In this document: one piece after another, positions 1-5,864 of the stretch | How the letters are laid out: every line of letters begins with the position of its first letter | Numbering within the stretch: position 1 is the first letter of the stretch | Source: Actinomycetota bacterium | GTDB taxonomy: Bacteria > Actinomycetota > Actinomycetes > S36-B12 > CAIYMF01 | Length of the DNA stretch: 8,655 bases | Assembly: GCA_009699025.1 (NCBI GenBank) | Contig: WLOZ01000060.1 | Location: forward strand, 1-8,655 | Direction: 5' to 3' | Made by a program: the position numbers and the translations under genes | Notes under the pieces: model-generated | Told to the model about the DNA's origin: nothing | The model's database searches: none | Seen by the model: the letters and a program-made list of their open reading frames with translations, nothing else

Positions 1-744
1 GCCGCCATTCGACTGCATCAGCAGCAGCACGCCAGCGAAGCGTGACTCCTCGAGTAGGCGCGTGAGAGTCGCAAGGTAGTCGCTGATGATGGGACCGGCG
101 TAGGCGTTGAGCACCGTCGTGGAAGTGCGTGGGTAATAGCGCACCTGCGACAGCAGGTCGAATGAGGTCGTGAGGTAGACGCCTGGGAGTTCGGCGGCGA
201 TCGCCTCCGCCGCAGCCTGCTCGTGAGCGGGGTTTGCAAAGGAGTGCATGAAGCAGATCGCGACCGCCTCGACATCGTGCTCGCGCAGGAGGGCTGCAGC
301 CGCACGCACGTCGTCGAGCGAGAGGGGCTCGACCTCTCGCCCAGACCAATCCATGCGACCCCGGATGGGCCGGGTCATCTGCCGACTCACGAGAGGGGTG
401 GGCATGGCGAGCCGGTTGTCGTAGGGCTCCTCGCGCCGGCCATCGCGCAGGGTGAGAGTGTCGCGGAATCCCTCGGTGACGAGCAGTCCAACCTTGGCTC
501 CGCGCCGGGTCAGAAGGGCGTTGGTGGTGACGGTGGTGCCGTGAACGATGGTCGACACCTGGGCCAGGAAATCCTCGAGCGGGATACCCCGCGCTGCGGC
601 GATCTCGACAAGGCCGTTGACCACGGCCTCGGCCGGGTTGGAGGGGACAGAGCTGGTCTTGTGAACCTGTCGTGCGCCGGTGTCCTCGACCACGAGGAAG
701 TCGGTAAAGGTTCCTCCGACGTCGATACCGATTCTGATGCTCAC
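1..744 (-). CDS. hyuA: HyuA-type ATP-dependent hydantoinase/oxoprolinase subunit A, N-terminal part (cut by left edge)
   Basis: This is the N-terminal 248 residues of a HyuA/oxoprolinase-A/acetone-carboxylase-beta family protein; the family is usually about 650-720 residues, so roughly two thirds lie beyond the left edge. With HyuB it performs ATP-dependent opening of a cyclic amide such as N-methylhydantoin, hydantoin or 5-oxoproline in the cytoplasm. Visible are the ASKHA-type phosphate-binding motif GIDVGGTFTD (residues 6-15), the family motif HGTTVTTNALL (68-78), VTEGFRD (89-95) and VAICFMHSFANPAHEQ near 185-200. The start is GTG at 744; its first bases overlap the hyuB stop as GTGA (744-741), and a GAGGGAG ribosome site lies at 755-749. 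It is the last visible gene of the minus-strand operon. The exact substrate (hydantoin versus 5-oxoproline) cannot be decided from this fragment. Family confidence is high. Confidence 0.93.
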   Translation of the reverse strand, partial: MSIRIGIDVGGTFTDFLVVEDTGARQVHKTSSVPSNPAEAVVNGLVEIAAARGIPLEDFLAQVSTIVHGTTVTTNALLTRRGAKVGLLVTEGFRDTLTLRDGRREEPYDNRLAMPTPLVSRQMTRPIRGRMDWSGREVEPLSLDDVRAAAALLREHDVEAVAICFMHSFANPAHEQAAAEAIAAELPGVYLTTSFDLLSQVRYYPRTSTTVLNAYAGPIISDYLATLTRLLEESRFAGVLLLMQSNGG

Positions 745-2558
745 AGCACTCCCTCTGTTCCAAGAAATTCGACCGCGTCGGGCGTTGAGATCTGCGCTCT
801 ACGTGCCCGTTCGGAAGTGGTTGCCTCGAGATCGAGCAGCATGGTGCGCTCGTCGACGACGACTCCGTAGTCGGCCAGCGCGTGACGGGTCGAGAGCAGG
901 CCGGCTCGACATTCGTCGGCGACACGCTGCGGCTCGCGGAGCAGCGGATTGCCGTAGCCGCCCCCGCCCCCGCACTCGGAGACAATGCGCGTGCCCTCGG
1001 GTAGCCATTCGACGATCTCCTTCGAGCCCCAGTCCTGACGGCGCCCGTCGGGGAACTCGATGCGCAGAGTGTTGAGTCCGGCATCCTTGCCGCCAAAAAG
1101 CCCCGGTGCTGGCGACGCCCCCTCGTGCTCGAGGTCGTCGCCGAGGGTGACTCCCATCTCGTTGCGCCCGAGGATATGCCAAGCGGAGCGGGTGCCGAGT
1201 CCTCCCCGCCACTCGCCGGCCCCGGCCGAGTCGGGCAGCAACTCGCAGTACTCCATGAAGTGCGGTGTGGTGAGCTCGAACATCTCGGGGTCGGGCGACC
1301 GCATCTGGCCGGCGGTGCCGGTGAAGCCGAAGGCATCCCAGCCGTCGTGGCCGAGCATTGCTCCGGGGCCGTTGCGCTGGAAGACGGTGAACATCACGAA
1401 GGGCTCATCTGAGCGTGGGTCGATGCCGTTCAAGGCGGTGCACAGGAACTGATTCCAACCCGCGGTGACGCGGTCGGGCAGGGCGTCCTTCATGGCGAGC
1501 ATGATCGACTCGAGCACCTCATCGCACATCTGGTTCCCGAAGATCGTCGCGGCCGGGAAGTTGGGCGACAGCAGCGAACCGGGTCGGAACACCGTGTGCA
1601 CGGGCGCGAAGAGGCCCTGATTGGTGGGAATCTTCAGGCCCCCGGCCGCGAGCAGCATCAGGAAGGCGATGCGAATTGCGCCCATGGCCGAGGCTTCGGG
1701 CATGTTGGTGATGCCGGGCGCCTGGTCGTCGGTGTCGCTGAAGTCGAACGTGATCTCATCACCGTGCACTCGCACCTCGACCGCGATCCGGTAGTGCTTG
1801 CTGGTGTCAATTCCGTCGGAGACCATCCAGCTCTCGCCCCGGTAGGCGCCGTCGGGCCAGCGTGACAGCTCGGCGCGCACCTGACGCTCGGAGCTGTCGA
1901 GGATGTAGTCCATATGCGCGCTGAACACGTCTCGTCCGTAGCGGTCGAGCACCTCGAGCAGTCCGCGCCTACCCACCTGGCAGACACCGATCATCGACTT
2001 GACGTCTTCCATCACGAAGTCGATGCGGATATTGGCCCCGATCATGCCCCAGACGTCCTTGCGGAACACGCCCTTGTCGTACAGCTTCACGGGCGGAATG
2101 CGCAGTGCTTCCTGCCACACCTCGCGGGCGTTGGGGTTGTATCCGCCGGCTGTCATACCGCCGATGTCGGCGAGGTGGCCCTTGCTAGCGGTCCAGCCGA
2201 TGAGCACCCCCTCGTGGAAGATGGGGATGTAGATGCCCGTGTCGGCGTTCTGGTTGCCGCGCGTGAATACGTCATTGTGAATGATGACGTCGCCCTCGTG
2301 AATGTCGTCGCCGAAGAACTCGATGATGTACTCGAGCGGGGGTTGGGCTCCGAAGGCGATGATGGCAGCGAACTCGGCCTGCGCCAGGGTGCGGCCCTGG
2401 GCGTCGAAGACGACGGTCACCAGGTCGCCGATCTCGTTAAAGATCGGTGACCTCGACGATCGCATCAGCATCGTCGCCATCTCCTTGGCGATGGCCTCGA
2501 CCCGGCGCTGGAGCACAGACGCGAGAACGGGGTCGATCATCACTGCCTCAGAGCTCAT
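741..2558 (-). CDS. hyuB: HyuB-type ATP-dependent hydantoinase/oxoprolinase subunit B
   Basis: A complete 605-residue HyuB/oxoprolinase-B/acetone-carboxylase-alpha family protein, normal or slightly long for the family. It pairs with HyuA: HyuA phosphorylates the cyclic amide and HyuB completes hydrolysis. Visible are the N-terminal motif FNEIGDLVTVVFD (40-52), HND (94-96), GHLADIGG (127-134), VWQEALRIPP near 147-156, and the glycine-rich C-terminal CGGGGGYGNP (529-538) followed by a helical tail with YGVVVDE. Where many relatives have a GTHLPD metal-site motif, this protein has GNQNAD (101-106), so the usual His is a Gln (Q103) while D106 and H128 remain; I believe a HyuB subgroup shares this, but could not check. 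ATG 2558 overlaps the upstream stop as ATGA and has a perfect AGGAGG ribosome site six bases upstream, which decides this start over Met7. The stop overlaps hyuA. Confidence 0.94.
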   Translation of the reverse strand: MSSEAVMIDPVLASVLQRRVEAIAKEMATMLMRSSRSPIFNEIGDLVTVVFDAQGRTLAQAEFAAIIAFGAQPPLEYIIEFFGDDIHEGDVIIHNDVFTRGNQNADTGIYIPIFHEGVLIGWTASKGHLADIGGMTAGGYNPNAREVWQEALRIPPVKLYDKGVFRKDVWGMIGANIRIDFVMEDVKSMIGVCQVGRRGLLEVLDRYGRDVFSAHMDYILDSSERQVRAELSRWPDGAYRGESWMVSDGIDTSKHYRIAVEVRVHGDEITFDFSDTDDQAPGITNMPEASAMGAIRIAFLMLLAAGGLKIPTNQGLFAPVHTVFRPGSLLSPNFPAATIFGNQMCDEVLESIMLAMKDALPDRVTAGWNQFLCTALNGIDPRSDEPFVMFTVFQRNGPGAMLGHDGWDAFGFTGTAGQMRSPDPEMFELTTPHFMEYCELLPDSAGAGEWRGGLGTRSAWHILGRNEMGVTLGDDLEHEGASPAPGLFGGKDAGLNTLRIEFPDGRRQDWGSKEIVEWLPEGTRIVSECGGGGGYGNPLLREPQRVADECRAGLLSTRHALADYGVVVDERTMLLDLEATTSERARRAQISTPDAVEFLGTEGVL

Positions 2559-3745
2559 GAGCTTCCTCCTGCGACCTGGTAGAGCTGGGTGGGATGGGTG
2601 GACAGCACGCGGCAGCCGTTGTTTTCGACCACGAAGGTGTCGGCCATGTAGCCCATCACGTCATGGTGGGGGTCCCACAGCATGGGATGCAGCGTGATCA
2701 CCGATCCTGGTCCGCACAGCACCGGCTTCTCGTCGGCCGACTGGCTCAGATCGTTATCGACCACCTCGGCACCGATCATCGGTGCCTCGAGCACGTCGAG
2801 ACCAATGCTGTGGCCCGACCAGTAGCCGCTTGTCACGCCGAACCTCTTGGCTGATTCGAGCACCCGCTCCTGCACGAGAACGGGGTCGTCGATGCCCTCT
2901 CCGAGTGCCGCTGATGACACGGCGATTCCGTCGGTCACCGCTGCTGCCATGTGCGCGAGTTCGTCACTGGGTCGCTGGAAGGTCACCATGCGAGAGAACT
3001 CGGTCCAGTACCCCCGCGGGCCGGTGACCTCGAAGGAAAACACGAACAGGTCAGAACTGCGCAGCACGCGATCACGCGGTACTCCCCAGGTGACTCCTGC
3101 GCGTCCGGTGGCTGCGGCTACGTCGGCGTACATGGTGAGGAAGAGCGTGTCCTCGCCGCCGAGCAGAGTCGCGGTGCGGTACATCTCCGCCGCGATCTCG
3201 CGCTCGGTTCGTCCGGGCGCAGCTACTTCCAGCAGTCGATCGAAGCAGCGATCGAGGATGTAGGCCGACTCCTCCACCCCGACGAGCTCCTCGGCACTCT
3301 TCACCACGCGCACCTGCTCAAACAGATGGGTGGCGTCGGAGAAGGCGATCCGCGGCAGCGACTCGGTGAGCACCGAGTAGTCCTCAACCCGCATGATCTG
3401 GTTCTGCCCCACGATTCCGACCGAGCGCACCCACGATTGAGTGCGCAGGATGTCGACAAGCCCGCTGACGAGCTTCTTCGGAAAGCGGATGTCGGTCACC
3501 CAGTCGGAGGTATGGCGCTGGGTGCTGAGATTGCCGGGCAGCACCAAAATGGCGTCGCCGCCGCGCGGCTTCACCACGGTTCCGTTGCGGTGCTCGAGGT
3601 TGAAGTCGGCGACGTAGCGCAGGGTTCCCTTATGCCCTCGGTAGTCATTGCCAACGAAGATGAGCAGGTCGTGTCCGGCGTTGGACATGGCCTGATCGAG
3701 CAGGCTCCACCTGCGGTCGCGCTCACGAAGCGATGCGCCGGCCAT
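2555..3745 (-). CDS. M24 (pita-bread fold) family protein, creatinase/prolidase-like, with metal ligands largely lost
   Basis: A 396-residue protein with the two-domain layout of the M24 family (Xaa-Pro aminopeptidase, creatinase, ectoine hydrolase): an N-terminal creatinase-type domain (about 1-145) and a C-terminal pita-bread domain (about 150-390). The anchor GHSIGLDVLEAP (311-322) keeps the family His (H312). At the other four metal-ligand positions, by my manual alignment, the residues are S237 (in DLFVFS, usually Asp), E249 (in GYWTEFSR, usually Asp), H353 (in TLHP, usually Glu) and A368 (in GYMADT, usually Glu). The His expected before the first Asp is also not evident (GVPRDRVLRSSD). 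An ordinary dinuclear metallopeptidase is therefore unlikely. Creatinase shows that this fold can hydrolyse C-N bonds without metal, so a metal-free amidase or ureide hydrolase is the favoured inference. ATG 3745 shares one base with the upstream TGA (TGATG) and has no good ribosome site, so it is probably coupled. Confidence 0.85.
   Translation of the reverse strand: MAGASLRERDRRWSLLDQAMSNAGHDLLIFVGNDYRGHKGTLRYVADFNLEHRNGTVVKPRGGDAILVLPGNLSTQRHTSDWVTDIRFPKKLVSGLVDILRTQSWVRSVGIVGQNQIMRVEDYSVLTESLPRIAFSDATHLFEQVRVVKSAEELVGVEESAYILDRCFDRLLEVAAPGRTEREIAAEMYRTATLLGGEDTLFLTMYADVAAATGRAGVTWGVPRDRVLRSSDLFVFSFEVTGPRGYWTEFSRMVTFQRPSDELAHMAAAVTDGIAVSSAALGEGIDDPVLVQERVLESAKRFGVTSGYWSGHSIGLDVLEAPMIGAEVVDNDLSQSADEKPVLCGPGSVITLHPMLWDPHHDVMGYMADTFVVENNGCRVLSTHPTQLYQVAGGSS
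2565..2570 (-). promoter_or_regulatory. ribosome binding site of hyuB
   Basis: AGGAGG on the minus strand, six bases before ATG 2558. It lies inside the last codons of the M24 gene. It fixes the hyuB start at the first Met rather than the in-frame Met at codon 7, and suggests strong independent re-initiation in addition to coupling. Confidence 0.8.
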
Positions 3746-5247
3746 CAGAAGAGCTCGAAGTACTCGTAGTGCTCCCAGTCGGTGACGTTCTCGATGTACT
3801 GGGAGGGATTGTCGTGCGCTCGAACGTGGTCGTGGAATCGCTGAAGCTCACACCTCTTGATGGCCACCATGTAGTCGACGAAGGAGTCGCCCCACGCGTT
3901 GCGGAAGAAGTCAGACCTCTCAAGAGCGTCCACGGCCTCGTCGAGGTTGGGGGGCAGAAGCGGCCGAGTCTCCTCGATGTAGGGCTCGTCGCTGAGGGGT
4001 CCGGGGTCAGATCCGCGCCTGATTCCGTCGAGTCCCATCACGATCTGAGCGGCCATGTAGAGGTAGGGGTTTGCCGCCGGCTCGCCAATCCGGTTCTCGA
4101 CGTGGCTGGAGGGGTCGGAGGGTCCGGCCGACAGCACGCGCATCATCGCGCCACGGTTGTCGACACCCCATGTCGCGCGGTCGGGAGCCAGCGAGAACGG
4201 GCGCCTGCGTCGGTATCCGTTCACCGTGGGGGTGGTGAAGACCGACGCGGCAGCTGAGTGCTCGAGGGTTCCGGCGACCCACTGGCGGCCCACGTCAGAC
4301 AGCACCTCGCCATCGTGCTGAGGCACGAAGGCGTTCTTACCCGACGACAGGTCGGTGAGCGAGGTGTGGAGGTGCCAACCGCTGGCGTAGAAGCCAGGGA
4401 GGTTGGGCTTGCACATGAACGAGGCGAGATAGCCCATCCGGCGGCACACCTGCTTGGTGGCCTGCCGGTAGAGGGCGGTCATGTCGGCCGCCCGGACACC
4501 CGTCATGACGTCGAAGGTGGTCTCCACCTGGCTGGGAGCCCACTCGTCGTCGATCGATCGCACGGGCAGGTCGAGGGCCATGAGGTGTCGACGCAGCGGC
4601 ACCAGCACCTCTTCGATCTCGTCGAGGTGGTTCTCGAGCAGGTAGCTGTAGCCACGGGCGACGGGACGAACGATGGGGGGCGGGGCTGGCTGACCTGGCC
4701 CGCCGTGGCCTGCGGTGTCGAGCGTGTCGTCGACGATCTTGGTGAGGTACCACTCCATCTCAAGCCCGGCGACGAAGCCGTAGCCCGCATCCTCGAGGTC
4801 GGCCACCGCCTTGCGCATGATGGTGCGGGGGGCGAAGGGGAAGGGCGATCCGTCGCGCATGTACAGGTCGGCGATCATCCAGCCGGTCTTCTCGGCCCAC
4901 GGCAACACGGTGAAGGTGGTGGGGTCGGGGATCATGAACACGTTGGGGCTGCCGGTGAGCTCAGGCATTCCGAAGCCGCCGCCAGCGATGAACGGGTTGA
5001 AGACGATGGCGTTGGCGGTGTCGAAGAAGAACGGTGCCATCGTGATTTCCATGCCGTTAACCAGCGCCGCCTCGCACGAGGCTCGCGTGAGGAACTTGCC
5101 ACGCATGAGGCCGTGCTGATCTGGCCACGCGAGCCGGATCACTTCGAGGTCGAGATCGGCCATCCGACGACGCACAACCTCTGCGGCCGCCGCTTGGTCG
5201 GGGGTCCAAAGCGAGTGACGGGAGATGAAGCCCTGTGCCTGTGCCAT
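3745..5247 (-). CDS. Glutamine-synthetase-like ligase, probable gamma-glutamyl-amine ligase (TdnQ/PuuA/IpuC type)
   Basis: A 500-residue GS-fold protein. The expected reaction is ATP-dependent joining of glutamate to an amine, as in aniline (TdnQ, AtdA1), isopropylamine (IpuC) or putrescine (PuuA) breakdown. Residues matching GS metal and nucleotide ligands are E163/E165 (GLEMEW), E235 and E242 (DDEWAPSQVE), H292 (SGWHLHTSL), R365 and R370 (WGVDNRGAMMR), and E385/R387 in ENRIGEPAANPYLY (385-398). The N-terminal beta-grasp region reads RLAWPDQHGLMRGK (38-51). The DGSS ammonia-site motif of true GlnA is absent; the matching region reads APFFFDTANA, which fits an amine acceptor. A Gly/Pro-rich loop (about 180-195) precedes GYSYLLEN. 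I chose ATG 5247 because GAGAGG lies seven bases upstream; an in-frame extension to 5487 would overlap the small-subunit gene and is Arg/His-rich shadow sequence. The acceptor amine is unknown. Confidence 0.9.
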   Translation of the reverse strand: MAQAQGFISRHSLWTPDQAAAAEVVRRRMADLDLEVIRLAWPDQHGLMRGKFLTRASCEAALVNGMEITMAPFFFDTANAIVFNPFIAGGGFGMPELTGSPNVFMIPDPTTFTVLPWAEKTGWMIADLYMRDGSPFPFAPRTIMRKAVADLEDAGYGFVAGLEMEWYLTKIVDDTLDTAGHGGPGQPAPPPIVRPVARGYSYLLENHLDEIEEVLVPLRRHLMALDLPVRSIDDEWAPSQVETTFDVMTGVRAADMTALYRQATKQVCRRMGYLASFMCKPNLPGFYASGWHLHTSLTDLSSGKNAFVPQHDGEVLSDVGRQWVAGTLEHSAAASVFTTPTVNGYRRRRPFSLAPDRATWGVDNRGAMMRVLSAGPSDPSSHVENRIGEPAANPYLYMAAQIVMGLDGIRRGSDPGPLSDEPYIEETRPLLPPNLDEAVDALERSDFFRNAWGDSFVDYMVAIKRCELQRFHDHVRAHDNPSQYIENVTDWEHYEYFELF

Positions 5248-5254
5248 GGTGGTG

Positions 5255-5260
5255 CCTCTC
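5255..5260 (-). promoter_or_regulatory. ribosome binding site of the GS-like ligase gene
   Basis: GAGAGG on the minus strand, seven bases before ATG 5247, within the 26-base gap after the small-subunit stop. It decides the start against the longer in-frame opening that runs up to 5487. Confidence 0.7.
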
Positions 5261-5273
5261 GTGAGGGGAAGGG

Positions 5274-5864
5274 TTAGAAGACGATGGTGAGGTTGTCGTG
5301 TCCGTGATCTGAATCGGTGAGAAAGATGACCTTGGTGCGAATGAGGGTGCTGTCGACGGTGGGGTTCGGAGCGAGGGTGAGCACGTGGCCGTACCAGCCG
5401 GAGAGAATGCGTTGGCGGCCGGCGCGAAACTCGTGCAGCAGAAAGTTCGAGCGCACATACACGGTGGTGTCGTCGGGCCCGGTCCAAGCTTCGACGTTGG
5501 AGATTAGGCGGCGCGTGCGCGAGGGGGGCAGTTGTGCGGACACCAGCCCGGTGCGCAGCCAGTAGACGCGGTCAATGAGGCGCCGGTGGTCGTCGAAGGC
5601 GAGCGAGACCTCGTTCATGGGATCCCCGCCGGTGGGGTTCGACGGAATCCAGTACAGGCTGTCGCCCGTCATCAGCGAGAGCCACGACTCGAGGTCTCCA
5701 TCGTCGAGTAGCCGAGCCTCGCGGTAGAGCACCGATTCGGCGAAGGCTCGCAGCGCGGTGTCGGGCTCGGGCGTGCTGCCGCGGAGCGAGGCAACATCGC
5801 GCGCAAGGCGCTCATACGAGTCGAGGTCCCAGTGGGCCGATGTCGGAGTGGGGCGCGAGGTCAT
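5274..5864 (-). CDS. Rieske ring-hydroxylating dioxygenase, small (beta) subunit
   Basis: A 196-residue protein of the ring-hydroxylating dioxygenase beta-subunit family (NTF2/SnoaL-like fold), slightly longer than the common 160-190. It has no catalytic centre of its own and shapes or stabilises the alpha3-beta3 oxygenase. Family signatures are LYREARLLDDGDLESWL (46-62), YWIPSN (71-76), DRVYWLRTG (98-106), SRTRRLISNVE (115-125) and a C-terminal NLTIVF (191-196), resembling benzoate- and anthranilate-dioxygenase small subunits. I chose ATG 5864, which overlaps the large-subunit stop as ATGA and has GGAG eight bases upstream; a GTG/ATG extension of nine codons (to 5891) lacks this logic. It ends in TAA, 26 bases before the GS-like gene. 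Presence of a beta subunit argues for an aromatic-ring dioxygenase rather than an alpha-only demethylase. Confidence 0.93.
   Translation of the reverse strand: MTSRPTPTSAHWDLDSYERLARDVASLRGSTPEPDTALRAFAESVLYREARLLDDGDLESWLSLMTGDSLYWIPSNPTGGDPMNEVSLAFDDHRRLIDRVYWLRTGLVSAQLPPSRTRRLISNVEAWTGPDDTTVYVRSNFLLHEFRAGRQRILSGWYGHVLTLAPNPTVDSTLIRTKVIFLTDSDHGHDNLTIVF

Noticed and set aside
223..870. Plus-strand opening (215 codons) across the hyuA/hyuB junction
   Set aside because: Antisense shadow of both genes; the minus strand reads clear HyuA and HyuB motifs here.
1..3745. Classical creatinine degradation (creatininase, creatinase, N-methylhydantoinase)
   Set aside because: HyuAB and a creatinase-like fold would fit, but there is no creatininase, deaminase or sarcosine oxidase, and an aromatic dioxygenase with a ligase has no place in that route.
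2951..3769. Plus-strand opening (272 codons) opposite the M24 gene
   Set aside because: Antisense shadow of a real gene; His/Gly-rich composition with no recognisable domain and no ribosome site of note.
4007..5247. Housekeeping glutamine synthetase (nitrogen assimilation)
   Set aside because: The DGSS ammonia-site motif is missing and the gene lies inside a catabolic operon with a Rieske oxygenase.
4258..5277. Long plus-strand opening (339 codons) opposite the GS-like gene
   Set aside because: It is antisense to a clear GS-fold protein, its translation has no family motif, and long antisense openings are expected from the codon bias of GC-rich genes.
5248..5487. N-terminal 80-residue extension of the GS-like protein
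   Set aside because: It would overlap the small-subunit gene in another frame, is Arg/His-rich, and the ribosome site before ATG 5247 is better.
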